This document shows, one piece after another, positions 28,045 to 36,952 of a stretch of 64,000 bases of DNA. The notes under the pieces were generated by a model, which worked only from the letters and a program-made list of their open reading frames with translations, did no database searches and had not been told where the DNA came from. How positions within the stretch are numbered: position 1 is the stretch's first letter; each line of letters opens with the position of its first letter. The translations under genes and the position numbers were made by a program. Source of the DNA: Sphingomonadales bacterium (GTDB lineage Bacteria > Pseudomonadota > Alphaproteobacteria > Sphingomonadales > Sphingomonadaceae); NCBI GenBank assembly GCA_947470185.1, contig CANIRZ010000003.1, positions 62,001 through 126,000 of the forward strand, given 5' to 3'.

Positions 28045-29231
28045 GCGCCGAAGACCTAGGTTTCGTTTCCGACCGCCTCGCCCGAATTCCCGCGTTCGTT
28101 CAAGCCAATTATCTCGACAATGGCAAATTGCCATTCGCGTCGGTGTTGGTCGGCCGTGGCGATGATATTGCGCTGCAGTGGAGCTCTGGCGTCGCAGAAG
28201 ATGCGATTTTCCGCATCGCGTCGATGACCAAACCGATTACCTCGGTCGCATTCATGCAATTGGTGGAACAGGGCTTGGTTGCACTCACGGATCCAGTCAC
28301 AAAGTATATCCCTGAATTTGCGCAATTGGGCGTTTTTGTGGGCGGCGGCGGCAATGTGCCGTTTATGACGCGCGCGCCAAAGACACAAATGCGGGTGATT
28401 GATCTGCTGCGGCACACCGCTGGTTTCACCTATAGTTTTCAGGAACAAGGCAATATCGACGCGGCCTATCGCAAGACCGATGTCGAAAGCTGGACCAAAA
28501 ATACGTCGCAGAGCGTGATTGATACGCTGGCGCAAATCCCATTGGAGTTCGACCCCGGCACGCAGTGGAATTATTCGGTTGCGACCGACATACTCGGCAT
28601 CTTAGTGGAACGGATCAGCGGATTATCACTGCCCGAATATTTCCAGACGCATATCTTCGCGCCCTTGGGCATGACGGACAGTTTCTTTCAGGTGCCAGCC
28701 GACAAAGCATCGCGCATCCCCGAAGGCTTCGCCTTTGACCCCGAAACAAAAATGAAGCTGATCGACAAGGCAGGCGCCGACAGCATGTGGGCCAAGGGCT
28801 GGTCATTCAATTCAGGCGGCGGCGGTCTGGCATCGAGCGTAGCCGATTATTATCGCTTCTGTCGGATGCTACTTAATGGCGGCGCGTTAGATGGCGCGCA
28901 GATCCTCAGCCCAAAGACGATCGAGCTGATGACCGCAAACCATATTCCCGGCGGGCAGGACCTGACGCAAATGTCGAAATCACTGTTCAGTGAGGCAGAA
29001 ATGGCGGGCATCGGTTTTGGTCTTGGCTTTGCCACCACCATCGACAGCGCGGCGACATTGACACCTTGCTCCACAGGCGATTTCTATTGGGGGGGCATGT
29101 ATTCGACCGCCTTCTTTGTTGATCCGGTCGAGGATATCATCATGATTTTCATGACGCAGTTATTGCCGTCGACGACCTATCCGGTGCGCCGCGAGATCAA
29201 GACAATGATTTATTCGGCGCTGGCGGCGTAA
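28041..29231 (+). CDS. Serine hydrolase of the beta-lactamase (class C) fold
   Basis: A 396-residue cytoplasmic esterase or hydrolase. The nucleophile motif SxxK is 'SMTK' at about residues 61-64, followed by the YxN-equivalent 'YSV' in '[12 protein letters not shown]' and a C-terminal '[11 protein letters not shown]' in the position of the third motif. No signal peptide is present, so it is not a secreted beta-lactamase. It ends the rightward catabolic operon and may release a CoA- or ester-bound intermediate. Substrate unknown. Confidence 0.85.
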   Translation: MSAEDLGFVSDRLARIPAFVQANYLDNGKLPFASVLVGRGDDIALQWSSGVAEDAIFRIASMTKPITSVAFMQLVEQGLVALTDPVTKYIPEFAQLGVFVGGGGNVPFMTRAPKTQMRVIDLLRHTAGFTYSFQEQGNIDAAYRKTDVESWTKNTSQSVIDTLAQIPLEFDPGTQWNYSVATDILGILVERISGLSLPEYFQTHIFAPLGMTDSFFQVPADKASRIPEGFAFDPETKMKLIDKAGADSMWAKGWSFNSGGGGLASSVADYYRFCRMLLNGGALDGAQILSPKTIELMTANHIPGGQDLTQMSKSLFSEAEMAGIGFGLGFATTIDSAATLTPCSTGDFYWGGMYSTAFFVDPVEDIIMIFMTQLLPSTTYPVRREIKTMIYSALAA

Positions 29232-29250
29232 CCGGCGGGTCCGCGTGCGG

Positions 29251-30153
29251 CTAAACCGCCGCAATCTCCACTTGGTTCACCGGCTCCGGCTTGGCCCGCG
29301 CAGCAATCAGGCTGCCGCTGACGATCAACACTGTCCCCAATAACACTGGCACGGTGACCGGTTCGGCAAAGAACAGCCAACCGAACAACGCCGCCCAAAC
29401 AAAGGCAGTATATTCGACGGGTATCAAGATCTGCGCCTCCGCCCGCGCATAGGCCCAGCTTAAAAGTAACAGCGAGATGATCGACAATATCGCTGCGCCA
29501 CCGATCAAGGGCGCATGAGCCGCACCAATGGGCTGCAAAAACCACGGTGCTGCAAAGCTGAGTGTCGCGGCGACGAAAAGATTTTGAAAAAATGCAATTT
29601 CAATTGGCCCTGCAACCTGCGCCTGCTTGCGCGCGAGGATCAGGTTATAGGCGAACACGACCGCCGAAAACAAAACTGCCGCAGCGCCCCATAGATGCCC
29701 ATTGGTATACTGTCCGCTCAACCGGCCAGCCATGATGATAACCACCCCGCCAAGCCCCGCCAGCGACGCCCAGATGGCTTCACGGCCAATTGTCTCCCCC
29801 AATATCACGGCGGCCAAATAGAGTGCGATGACCGGCGCGATAAAGCTAAGCCCGATGGCTTCAGCGAACGGCAATTTTGTCAGCGACCAGAAAAAGCTGA
29901 TCGACATGACCGACGCGACCATGCCGCGCCACAGATGTATTTTCAGGATGTGCGCTGGCGGCCATTTCTGCCGCGTACCGATAAACAACAGCCCCATGAA
30001 CAACGCCCCAAGGCAGTTGCGCCACATCACGGCATTATAGGTACCAAGCGACAAAGCCAGGTCCTTCATCGCCACATCCATCAGCGAAAATGTGCCGATA
30101 CCCGCGGCAGCCACCATGAACGGGATGAACGGACGCGGGTGGAGTTCAGCCAT
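29251..30153 (-). CDS. EamA/RhaT family (DMT) transporter
   Basis: A 300-residue membrane protein with about 10 helices arranged as two EamA repeats; the second starts near 'GHLWGAAAVLFSAVVFAYNL'. Members export or import small metabolites, often amino acids or nucleotides. Its start lies two bases after the GNAT gene's stop, so ispG, the GNAT gene and this gene form one minus-strand operon. Substrate cannot be told. Confidence 0.83.
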   Translation of the reverse strand: MAELHPRPFIPFMVAAAGIGTFSLMDVAMKDLALSLGTYNAVMWRNCLGALFMGLLFIGTRQKWPPAHILKIHLWRGMVASVMSISFFWSLTKLPFAEAIGLSFIAPVIALYLAAVILGETIGREAIWASLAGLGGVVIIMAGRLSGQYTNGHLWGAAAVLFSAVVFAYNLILARKQAQVAGPIEIAFFQNLFVAATLSFAAPWFLQPIGAAHAPLIGGAAILSIISLLLLSWAYARAEAQILIPVEYTAFVWAALFGWLFFAEPVTVPVLLGTVLIVSGSLIAARAKPEPVNQVEIAAV

Positions 30154-30155
30154 GT

Positions 30156-30641
30156 CTAAAGGCTGTGTGCGGCAAGGTTATTGAGCGCGCCACCATCGAC
30201 GCGGTAGACCGTCCATTCGTCCATAGGCTTTGCCCCCAGCGACTTGTAAAAATCAATCGCTGGCGTGTTCCAATCAAGCACTGACCATTCGAGCCGCGCA
30301 CAATCGCGCTCGACCGCAAGGCCGGCAAGCGTGCCCAGCAATGCCTTGCCTAGCCCCGATCCACGGGCATCCGGCCGGACGAACAAATCCTCCAGATAAA
30401 TACCCGGCCGTCCTTCGAAGGTCGAAAAATTATGGAAGAACAAAGCGAACCCCTGCGGCACGCCATCAATCTCGCCAATCAGCACCTCGGCATAAGGGCG
30501 TGGTCCGAACAGCTTTTGTGCCATCACCGCCTCGTCAAAACGCACCGCATGCGCGAGCTTTTCATATTCCGCCAAGTCGCGAATAAACTGCCCGATAAGC
30601 GATATATCGGCTGGCGTTGCAGCCCGTATCGAGAGGCTCAA
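30156..30641 (-). CDS. GNAT family N-acetyltransferase
   Basis: A 161-residue acetyltransferase. The acetyl-CoA-binding motif A is '[19 protein letters not shown]' at about residues 92-110, preceded by the beta-4 strand 'IYLEDLF'. The N-terminal '[28 protein letters not shown]' closely resembles the diamine/spermidine acetyltransferase branch. Substrate is uncertain. Start overlaps the ispG stop by four bases. Confidence 0.86.
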   Translation of the reverse strand: MSLSIRAATPADISLIGQFIRDLAEYEKLAHAVRFDEAVMAQKLFGPRPYAEVLIGEIDGVPQGFALFFHNFSTFEGRPGIYLEDLFVRPDARGSGLGKALLGTLAGLAVERDCARLEWSVLDWNTPAIDFYKSLGAKPMDEWTVYRVDGGALNNLAAHSL

Positions 30642-31777
30642 GCCGCTTTCCCGTGTAACGTGTCCATGCTCACGCTTGCGCCAGCGTCGATTTCTGCAGC
30701 TTTCGCCTCGACCAAGCGCACAATATGGCTGACCATGTCGTCATCCTCAACATGATGGTCGGTAACGCCGGACAGATAGACCATGTGCTTGCCATTGCCG
30801 CCGCCCGTTATGCCAATGTCGGTCTCGCGCGCTTCGCCGGGGCCGTTGACGACGCAGCCAAGAACCGAGAGCGACATCGGTGTTTTGATATGGCCAAGTG
30901 CATCCTCAAGCTTCTGTACCGTGCGGATGACATCAAAGCCTTGGCGTGCGCAGCTAGGGCAGCTGACCACACGGACGCCGCGGGTGCGCAGGCCCAAGGC
31001 TTTCAAGATTTCATAGCCAACGCGCACTTCTTCTTCGGGTTCAGCCGACAGGCTCACGCGGATCGTGTCGCCGATGCCCGCCCACAACAAATTGCCCATG
31101 CCGATGGAGGATTTTACGGTTCCGCCAATAAGGCCGCCCGCCTCGGTGATTCCAAGATGGATGGGGCAGTCAACAGCATCAGCAAGGCCCATATAGGCGG
31201 CAACCGCCAAGAAAACGTCCGACGCCTTCACCGCAACCTTATATTCGTGGAAATCATGATCCTGAAGCAGCTTGATATGGTCCAGCGCGCTTTCAATCAA
31301 CGCCTCAGGGCATGGCTCACCATATTTTTCGAGCAAATCTTTTTCAAGACTGCCCGCGTTTACGCCGATACGGATCGCGCAACCATTTGCCTTGGCGGCG
31401 TTAACGACCTCTTTCACGCGCGCGGACGATCCGATATTGCCTGGGTTGATCCGCAGGCAAGCGGCACCCGCGTCAGCCGCCTCAAGCGCGCGTTTATAAT
31501 GGAAGTGGATATCCGCGACGATGGGCACATTGGCCGCACGGACAATCTGTTTCAGCGCCGCTGTGCTCTCAACATCGGGGCAAGATACGCGGATGATATC
31601 AACACCAGCATCTTCGCAGCGGCGGATTTGGTCAATGGTTGCGCCTGCGTCACTGGTCAGCGTGTTGGTCATCGTTTGCACCGAAATCGGGGCATTGCCG
31701 CCAACGGGGACTTTACCGACCATGATCTGGCGGGACTGACGGCGCGCGATATCGCGCCAAGGGCGTATAGAAGACAT
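30638..31777 (-). CDS. ispG: (E)-4-hydroxy-3-methylbut-2-enyl-diphosphate synthase
   Basis: A 379-residue [4Fe-4S] enzyme of the MEP pathway that converts MEcPP to HMBPP. N-terminal TIM-barrel: '[17 protein letters not shown]', '[13 protein letters not shown]', 'INPGNIG'. The C-terminal cluster-binding cysteines are in '[11 protein letters not shown]' and '[19 protein letters not shown]'. The start was placed at 31777 ('[10 protein letters not shown]'); the frame runs further upstream but that part has no homology. It leads an operon with a GNAT and an EamA gene. Confidence 0.95.
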   Translation of the reverse strand: MSSIRPWRDIARRQSRQIMVGKVPVGGNAPISVQTMTNTLTSDAGATIDQIRRCEDAGVDIIRVSCPDVESTAALKQIVRAANVPIVADIHFHYKRALEAADAGAACLRINPGNIGSSARVKEVVNAAKANGCAIRIGVNAGSLEKDLLEKYGEPCPEALIESALDHIKLLQDHDFHEYKVAVKASDVFLAVAAYMGLADAVDCPIHLGITEAGGLIGGTVKSSIGMGNLLWAGIGDTIRVSLSAEPEEEVRVGYEILKALGLRTRGVRVVSCPSCARQGFDVIRTVQKLEDALGHIKTPMSLSVLGCVVNGPGEARETDIGITGGGNGKHMVYLSGVTDHHVEDDDMVSHIVRLVEAKAAEIDAGASVSMDTLHGKAA

Positions 31778-31953
31778 ACACGCAATATAGGCGGCTTGGC
31801 ATTTTCCCGCAATCATCATCCTGAACTTGCTGCAATATGGTTTGCGTGACCATATTGTCCGCCTGAATTGGCATAGCCTTAATATCGTATAGGCTGTTGC
31901 TCTGGCCGCGCCCATAGCCCCATCGGGGCGATAGAAAATACTAAGGACGTTAT

Positions 31954-32502
31954 ATGAAAAAGCATATCAGCCGCGTTTCTATGGCGCTTTTATTGGCAGC
32001 AGCGCCAATGCAGGCGCAGGCCAAAAATGAAAAGGCATGGGCCACGGCAAGCGATGTTGGCGTTGCCGGGTTAAGCCTTGCTGCGCTTGGCCTGCCCATC
32101 GCGCAAGGCGATAAACAAGGCGCGTTTCAGGCGGCGGGATCGCTTGGTGCCGCGGCCTTGATCACAACGGGACTAAAATACAGCTTCCCCGAATTGCGCC
32201 CCGATGGCAGCGACCGGAAGAGTTTTCCATCCGGCCATACCAGCACTGCCTTTGCCGCTGCAGCAAGCCTGTATAACCGCCAAGGCGCGGGCATAGGCGT
32301 GCCGGCCATGCTTGCCGCCGGCTTCGTTGGCCTCGCCCGCGTGCAAGCGGACAAGCATCACTGGTATGATGTTGTCGTTGGCGCAGGCATCGGGTCGGCA
32401 TCAGGCTTCCTAATCACCCGCAAGCGCAGCCAGCGCGAAGCACTTGTTCTGCCATGGGGTGACAGCACAAGCGCTGGCGTCAGCGTTGCGATGCGTTTTT
32501 GA
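31954..32502 (+). CDS. PAP2 family phosphatase, exported
   Basis: A 182-residue lipid or small-molecule phosphatase. A signal peptide-like N-terminus ends near 'APMQAQA'. The three PAP2 motifs are present: '[10 protein letters not shown]' (shortened KxxxxxxRP), 'SFPSGHTS' and '[14 protein letters not shown]' (SR/ARx5HxxxD). It is short and lacks the usual six helices, so it is probably periplasmic and soluble or loosely attached. An unusual perfect 20-bp palindrome follows the stop. Confidence 0.85.
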   Translation: MKKHISRVSMALLLAAAPMQAQAKNEKAWATASDVGVAGLSLAALGLPIAQGDKQGAFQAAGSLGAAALITTGLKYSFPELRPDGSDRKSFPSGHTSTAFAAAASLYNRQGAGIGVPAMLAAGFVGLARVQADKHHWYDVVVGAGIGSASGFLITRKRSQREALVLPWGDSTSAGVSVAMRF

Positions 32503-32505
32503 AGC

Positions 32506-32525
32506 TCACGCGGCGCGCCGCGTGA
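32506..32525. repeat. Perfect 20-bp palindrome
   Basis: TCACGCGGCG is followed directly by its reverse complement CGCCGCGTGA, four bases after the PAP2 stop. With no loop it would make a poor hairpin start, but could extrude as a cruciform or act in termination. No T-run follows. Confidence 0.5.
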
Positions 32526-32630
32526 ACCAACTGCCCTTTAAGGCCAAAACCGGCAAGCAGCGCGGCAATGTGAACTTGCATTAACTTTTTGACTCTGTTG
32601 TGTTTCAGGCGCAGCTTCCGGCCACCTGTC

Positions 32631-32656
32631 CGCCTCAACTCGAGGGGCGCTTTTTT
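32631..32656 (+). terminator. Probable rho-independent terminator
   Basis: CGCCTC (32631-32636) pairs with GAGGGGCG (32642-32649) with two extra Gs bulged, followed by CTTTTTT. It lies 130 bases after the PAP2 stop and ends either that message or a short RNA. Confidence 0.5.
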
Positions 32657-32718
32657 AATGAGCGGCTAGGTTACACGGATGGCCAACAGGCCATGCCGGA
32701 ACCAACGAAGGAAAAGTC

Positions 32719-33162
32719 ATGAAAAAAATGATGTTTACAGCCATGCTGGCTGCCCCGCTTGCTATTGTTCTTGCTGCACCGGCAATGGCGCAAAACGCGC
32801 CAATGACCTCGGGAGATTATGAAGAAGTAGGGATGATTTCTGTCAGTGATGGTGCTGGGCTGGACTATATAAATTATCTGGCCACGACATGGAAAAAGAA
32901 CCAAGAATTTGCAAAGTCAAAAGGTTGGATTACCGGCTATCAGGTGCTTGCAAACGTGAACCCACGCGCGGGTGAGCCCGACTTCTATCTGGTCACCAGT
33001 TTCAGCAATATGCCCGATGCCAATGAGGAAGAGAAACGGGATGCGGCATATCGTGATTTTATGAAGCAAAGTGATGCCGAAATGGCAGCTGCTTCGGGCG
33101 ACCGGGCGAAATATCGGACGCAGCTTGGTTCAGTGTTGTTGCGCCAGTTGAAATTCAAATAA
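32719..33162 (+). CDS. Small secreted protein of unknown function
   Basis: A 147-residue protein with a clear signal peptide cut after 'APAMAQ' (residue 25). The mature part has no cysteine, no repeat and no motif I recognise; 'ATTWKKNQEFAKSKGWITGY' followed by 'YLVTSFSNMPDANEEEKRDA' suggests the alpha-beta pattern seen in dimeric ferredoxin-like (ABM/EthD-type) domains, but this is only an impression. GGAAAAG precedes the ATG, and a strong terminator follows, so it is a single-gene unit. Confidence 0.7.
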   Translation: MKKMMFTAMLAAPLAIVLAAPAMAQNAPMTSGDYEEVGMISVSDGAGLDYINYLATTWKKNQEFAKSKGWITGYQVLANVNPRAGEPDFYLVTSFSNMPDANEEEKRDAAYRDFMKQSDAEMAAASGDRAKYRTQLGSVLLRQLKFK

Positions 33163-33169
33163 GGATCTT

Positions 33170-33202
33170 CGGCGGGTGCTTCACAGCATCCGCCGATATT
33201 TT
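33170..33202 (+). terminator. Rho-independent terminator
   Basis: CGGCGGGTGCT (33170-33180) pairs with AGCATCCGCCG (33185-33195; one G-T pair) around TCAC, then ATATTTT. It lies seven bases after the preceding stop. Confidence 0.8.
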
Positions 33203-33258
33203 ACATTCGGACAACACTCCGATATATTTTGCGCAAATAGCAGCCTAAGGCGGTGTGC

Positions 33259-34095
33259 ATGAAACGTCTTCTCATGACCATTATAGTCCTTCTCGCGCCG
33301 CTCGCGCCTGCCCAATCTTATTGGGAATATGGCCATCAAACGGTCGCACAGATTGCGCAGGCCAATATGACCCCCATGGCGCGGGCAAATATGCGGCGCC
33401 TTCTGCGCGCGGCGCCAATGTTGGGCACGCCCACATGCGCTATGCGCAATATCGCGGATGTCAGCGTTTGGGCGGACTGCATAAAGGGCGACCGTGTGCG
33501 CTGGGGCTATACCAACAGTTGGCATTACCAAAATGTCGACATCTGCAAGCCGTTCGACCTGAAAAGCGCCTGTGCCGACGGCAATTGCGTCTCGGCGCAG
33601 ATTGACCGCAACTTTGCCCTTCTATCAAACAAGGCTCTGCCCGCGCATGTCCGGTTGGAGGCGCTGGCGTTTCTGGTGCATTTTGTCGGCGACATTCATC
33701 AGCCATTACATGCCGGCGACCATGCGGACCGCGGCGGTAATGACTTAAAAACCACTTATGGTGTGATGCCAGGCTATAATCTGCATTCGGTTTGGGATGG
33801 GCTGTTGGCTGATCGCGCACTGTCAGCGGCGCCAGCTATCGTCCGGACATTTACGCCAGCGGAAAAAGCGGCTGTGGACCAAGGCAATGCGCAGGGCTGG
33901 AGCGCAGAGAATTGGGCGATATCCAAAGACATCGCCTATCCGCGCGCCGTCGATGGTGACCCTTGTGGCGCAAAACCAACGGCCCCCGTTGTCATCGACG
34001 AAGCTGATGTAACGGCCTCACGCGCAGCGTTGCGGCAGCAAGTTGAACGCGGCGGTATTCGTCTGGCGCGATTGTTGGAGCAAGCCTTGGGCTAA
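33259..34095 (+). CDS. S1/P1 family nuclease
   Basis: A 278-residue secreted zinc-dependent nuclease for single-stranded nucleic acids. The signal peptide ends before 'YWEYGHQTVAQIA', where the mature N-terminal Trp normally binds zinc. Metal ligands follow in order: His in 'EYGHQ', Asp in 'VWADC', His in 'SWHYQNVD', then 'HFVGDIHQPLHAGDHADRGGND' residues His, Asp, His, His, Asp. Two cysteine pairs fit disulfides. The ATG at 33259 was preferred to the GTG at 33253. Confidence 0.88.
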   Translation: MKRLLMTIIVLLAPLAPAQSYWEYGHQTVAQIAQANMTPMARANMRRLLRAAPMLGTPTCAMRNIADVSVWADCIKGDRVRWGYTNSWHYQNVDICKPFDLKSACADGNCVSAQIDRNFALLSNKALPAHVRLEALAFLVHFVGDIHQPLHAGDHADRGGNDLKTTYGVMPGYNLHSVWDGLLADRALSAAPAIVRTFTPAEKAAVDQGNAQGWSAENWAISKDIAYPRAVDGDPCGAKPTAPVVIDEADVTASRAALRQQVERGGIRLARLLEQALG

Positions 34096-34361
34096 GCGCC
34101 GAAATCTGCGCGCCATTTCCACCCGCCCTCTGTCCGTTTGCGTACAATGACGACGAAAATTGCGGTGATCAAGAGCATCAGCACAACAGTAACTATCTGT
34201 GGCATGGCACCATGACCGTCCGCGAATAGGCCCAAGCCAACCATTGCCAGAACATAGACAGCTAATGTCACCCAGCCCTGCCATTTGAAGGGCAGGCCAG
34301 CCCCATAGCCGAAACGTTTGGCCCGGAACCAAGGCCCTTTTTCCAAAAACAAGTGCAGCAT
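34092..34361 (-). CDS. Small membrane protein, unknown function
   Basis: An 89-residue protein with two hydrophobic helices ('WVTLAVYVLAMVGLGLFA' and 'IVTVVLMLLITAIFVVIV') and a charged C-terminus 'RKRTEGGWKWRADFGA'. AAGGAG lies eight bases before the ATG. It is the third gene of a minus-strand run after an SPFH protein and an Arc-type protein and converges with the nuclease (stops overlap by four bases). No function can be assigned. Confidence 0.65.
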   Translation of the reverse strand: MLHLFLEKGPWFRAKRFGYGAGLPFKWQGWVTLAVYVLAMVGLGLFADGHGAMPQIVTVVLMLLITAIFVVIVRKRTEGGWKWRADFGA

Positions 34362-34363
34362 TT

Positions 34364-34564
34364 TCAAATCTCCTTTGCCGGACGACCGCGTTTTGGGGTT
34401 GCGCTAACCCCGACCTTCACGCCCCGCTTGGCCAAGGCCTCACGCAACAATACCTCAATCTGCGCATTGCCGCTGCGAAAATCGGCGGCCGCGCACCGTT
34501 CGATACTGGCAAATAAAGCCGGATCGAGACGAAGCGGGAAGGCCTTTTTGGACGGAGCGGACAT
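34364..34564 (-). CDS. Arc/ribbon-helix-helix DNA-binding protein
   Basis: A 66-residue protein resembling Arc-type repressors: a beta-strand 'FPLRLDPALFASIERCA' then 'FRSGNAQIEVLLREALAKRG', the ribbon-helix-helix pattern in which the strand contacts the major groove. The C-terminal tail 'TPKRGRPAKEI' is basic and AT-hook-like ('KRGRPA'). It lies 9 bases after the SPFH gene and two bases before a small membrane gene. An AT-rich palindrome before the SPFH gene is a plausible target; that is inferred. Confidence 0.75.
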   Translation of the reverse strand: MSAPSKKAFPLRLDPALFASIERCAAADFRSGNAQIEVLLREALAKRGVKVGVSATPKRGRPAKEI

Positions 34565-34573
34565 GGCGTTAAA

Positions 34574-35479
34574 TTAGCTATACAATGAACCAGCGTTGAC
34601 CACAGGTTGGGTATCGCGCTCCCCACACAGGACAACCATAAGGTTTGAGACCATTGCCGCGCGGCGTTCGTCGTCCAACTCCACAACCTTCTTGGCCGAG
34701 AGCATATCAAGCGCCATTTCGACCATGCCAACTGCGCCTTCAACCAAGGTCTTGCGCGCAGCGACCACCGCCTCTGCCTGTTGACGGCGCAGCATGGCAC
34801 CGGCAATTTCCTGCGCATAAGCCAAATGGGTGAAACCACATTCATCGACAGTTATGCCGGCAACGCGCAAGCGCTCCATCAGCTCCAGCCGCAATTCGCA
34901 CCCGACCTGATCATGGTTGCCGCGCAAGGTAACTTCCTGATGCGTGAAGTCATCATAAGGGTAGCGTGCGCCAATGGTGCGAACCGCTGCCTCGATTTGG
35001 GCAAGTACAAACGCCTTGTAATCATCGACATCGAACAATGCCTGCGCCGTGTCGGTCACGCGCCATACCACTTGCGCCGCCATCTCGATTGGGTTGCCGC
35101 GCAGGTCGTTCACCTTGATCTTTTCGGAAATCAGGTTGTTTGCGCGCAGCGATATCTTGGCTTTACCCATCCACGGCCAAGTCCAGCGCAGTCCTTCATT
35201 GCGGTCCGTACCTTTATAAGCGCCGAACAATGTCAGCGCGAAACCCTGATTGGGTTGGATCATGTAAAAGCCGATAGAGACGAAAAGAAAAGCCAGAACA
35301 CCGCAAGTGAGACTGACGAACGCCCACGACGATTGTCCTTTGCTGTCGACAAGCTGTGTCCCCGACCAGCCGGACCACCCAATGCTGAGCAACATGAGCA
35401 AAAGCATCAGATAGCCATTAAAGCTGCGCGCCGCGACTTCCCGGCTCGCGGTCAGATTAGTTGTTGAAACATCCGTCAT
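34574..35479 (-). CDS. SPFH/band-7 domain membrane protein
   Basis: A 301-residue membrane-anchored SPFH protein. Two helices near the N-terminus (about residues 24-43 and 53-73, 'WAFVSLTCGVLAFLFVSIGF') are followed by the SPFH domain with 'IQPNQGFALTLFGAYKGT' and 'IEAAVRTIGARYPYDDFTHQ', then a heptad-rich region 'RRQQAEAVVAARKTLVEGAVG'. Members form ring or cage assemblies in lipid microdomains. An Arc-type gene and a small membrane gene are downstream in the same run. Confidence 0.85.
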   Translation of the reverse strand: MTDVSTTNLTASREVAARSFNGYLMLLLMLLSIGWSGWSGTQLVDSKGQSSWAFVSLTCGVLAFLFVSIGFYMIQPNQGFALTLFGAYKGTDRNEGLRWTWPWMGKAKISLRANNLISEKIKVNDLRGNPIEMAAQVVWRVTDTAQALFDVDDYKAFVLAQIEAAVRTIGARYPYDDFTHQEVTLRGNHDQVGCELRLELMERLRVAGITVDECGFTHLAYAQEIAGAMLRRQQAEAVVAARKTLVEGAVGMVEMALDMLSAKKVVELDDERRAAMVSNLMVVLCGERDTQPVVNAGSLYS

Positions 35480-35496
35480 AACAAACTCCCTGAAAA

Positions 35497-35520
35497 ATAT
35501 GATATCATATTTATATCATT
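35497..35520 (-). promoter_or_regulatory. AT-rich palindromic operator candidate before the SPFH gene
   Basis: ATATGATATCATAT (35497-35510) is a perfect 14-bp palindrome, followed by TATATCATTT, an extra half-site. It begins 18 bases upstream of the SPFH start, where a repressor could block transcription. The Arc-type protein encoded two genes away is the natural candidate. Confidence 0.4.
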
Positions 35521-35783
35521 TTAGACACAAAGCAACAAAAAGCGCTGCTGCGCGCTTCACGAATGTGTTTCTATTCAATTGAATATGCTTGCATCAGCCT
35601 ACTAGCGGCTGCTCAGGCGCACCCCCGCACAATAGGGTTAGGACCTCTTAGCTAATGTCAGCAAGCAGCCAACCCGCCCAAACTGTTTCATCCGTTATAG
35701 ATTAAAATTTCTTTACGCATTCGCAAATTTTTTTTCGTGCTTCCCCAAAAGCATATGTTAATCAGACATTTGGGAGATTCGGT
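35521..35783. other. Intergenic region between divergent SPFH and winged-helix genes
   Basis: About 260 bases, partly AT-rich (T- and A-runs around 35703-35740). No protein gene, repeat or RNA was recognised. It presumably holds the two divergent promoters. Confidence 0.4.
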
Positions 35784-36716
35784 TTGGCGCAATTTCATTC
35801 TGGGGCGGGATTGCGCCATAATGGACGTGTTGCGATGATAGCGGGCGGCTCGTTAGAACGCGATGCTGACTTGGCAAGACTCGCAACGCTTTCAGGCTGC
35901 ACCGCCCTTGTCATGGATGATTCGCAAGCTGCCGATTTTCTATTGGTCGATCTTCGCTCCGAAATGGAGGTACTCGAAGCTAGTGTTGCGCGAATTAACC
36001 AGTATCTTGCGGCTCACAGCAGCATTGCACTGATTTGGTCCACTATGGATGCGGTGGAAGAAATTTATGCGGCATTTCCGCTCGGCCAGTATCATGTTAT
36101 GGTCGATGCGCACGATGTCGAGGCAATGCCTATCTTGGCAGGAGCGTTTGGGCGGGAAAGCATGGCACGACTGCGAGACACAGATCGCGAGGTGGAATTT
36201 GCATCTTTGCACCGCATCAGCGATGAACTGGCCGAATTTGCCAGAACTTTGGCACGCCTAGCTGAATCAGAACAAAAAGGTAAAGTATCCGAAAAGCCGG
36301 TGTCTTTCCGTCCAGCGCCGCGTGATGGTTTTCAGGAGTTTCCTGACAGCGGCCCGTTCACGGATCATATGGCCGGACCGCCTAATCTGCGTGAAATTAT
36401 TAAGCTGCGCCGGTTGCGTGACAGTTTTTTTCAGCCCGACCTGTTTGCTGATCCGGCATGGGACATCCTGCTTGATCTCAAAGCAGCGGCGCAGGAAGGG
36501 CAGCAGGTATCTGTATCCAGCCTGTGTATCGCGGCTGCAGTGCCGCCAACAACGGCCTTGCGATGGATTACGGCCATGGCCCAAAGCGGTATGCTCGTGC
36601 GGCGTCAGGACCCGGCGGATGCCCGTCGCGTATTCATTGAGCTTTCTGCCGAAACCTCCGCAAAACTCGACGATTATTTTGCCGCGCTCACCACGCGTTC
36701 GATGCCAATTATCTAA
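35784..36716 (+). CDS. Winged-helix regulator with a receiver-like N-terminal domain
   Basis: A 310-residue protein with two parts. Residues about 20-120 alternate strands and helices like a response-regulator receiver: 'FLLVDLRSE' (Asp where phosphorylation would occur), 'SIALIWSTMDAVEEI', 'YHVMVDAHDVEAM'. Residues about 225-305 look like a MarR-type winged helix ('VSSLCIAAAVPPTTALRWIT', then a wing with 'RRQDPADARRVFIEL'). The start is a TTG at 35784 with GGGAG seven bases upstream; an ATG at 35835 would also leave both parts intact. Such proteins occur in sphingomonads, target unknown. Confidence 0.7.
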   Translation: MAQFHSGAGLRHNGRVAMIAGGSLERDADLARLATLSGCTALVMDDSQAADFLLVDLRSEMEVLEASVARINQYLAAHSSIALIWSTMDAVEEIYAAFPLGQYHVMVDAHDVEAMPILAGAFGRESMARLRDTDREVEFASLHRISDELAEFARTLARLAESEQKGKVSEKPVSFRPAPRDGFQEFPDSGPFTDHMAGPPNLREIIKLRRLRDSFFQPDLFADPAWDILLDLKAAAQEGQQVSVSSLCIAAAVPPTTALRWITAMAQSGMLVRRQDPADARRVFIELSAETSAKLDDYFAALTTRSMPII

Positions 36717-36722
36717 TTAGGC

Positions 36723-36748
36723 TTGCCAAAGGCATAAAGCTTTGGCAA
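36723..36748 (+). terminator. Hairpin between the regulator gene and tRNA-Val
   Basis: TTGCCAAAG and CTTTGGCAA form a perfect 9-bp stem with an eight-base loop. No T-run follows, so it may be an attenuator, processing site or weak terminator. Confidence 0.4.
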
Positions 36749-36766
36749 AGGCCCGCTTCCCGAGAG

Positions 36767-36842
36767 GGGCGCTTAGCTCAGTTGGTAGAGCATCTCGTTT
36801 ACACCGAGAGGGTCAGCGGTTCGAGCCCGTTAGCGCCCACCA
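36767..36842 (+). tRNA. tRNA-Val (anticodon TAC), CCA encoded
   Basis: All four arms fold: acceptor GGGCGCT/AGCGCCC, D arm GCTC/GAGC, anticodon arm TCTCG-TTTACAC-CGAGA with TAC at the anticodon, and T arm AGCGG-TTCGAGC-CCGTT. Discriminator base A and CCA at 36840-36842 are encoded. The gene sits at the boundary between housekeeping genes and an accessory region; no second copy of its 3' end (an attR) was found within the window. Confidence 0.96.
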
Positions 36843-36952
36843 TATTTCTCAACGGCTTACGTGCCGCTGTCCGTGCAAGTCGCAGCATCTTTCAATTTCC
36901 AGCAAGCACATAGCAATCACCGAGCGACGCTGCGTTGCGTAATCGACTTGCC

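Noticed and set aside
28041-29231. Antibiotic-inactivating class C beta-lactamase
   Set aside because: No signal peptide and it is embedded in a catabolic operon; a general esterase or hydrolase is more likely.
36767-36842. tRNA-Val as a proven island attachment site
   Set aside because: No second copy of the tRNA 3' end and no integrase gene were found in the window, so only proximity is reported.
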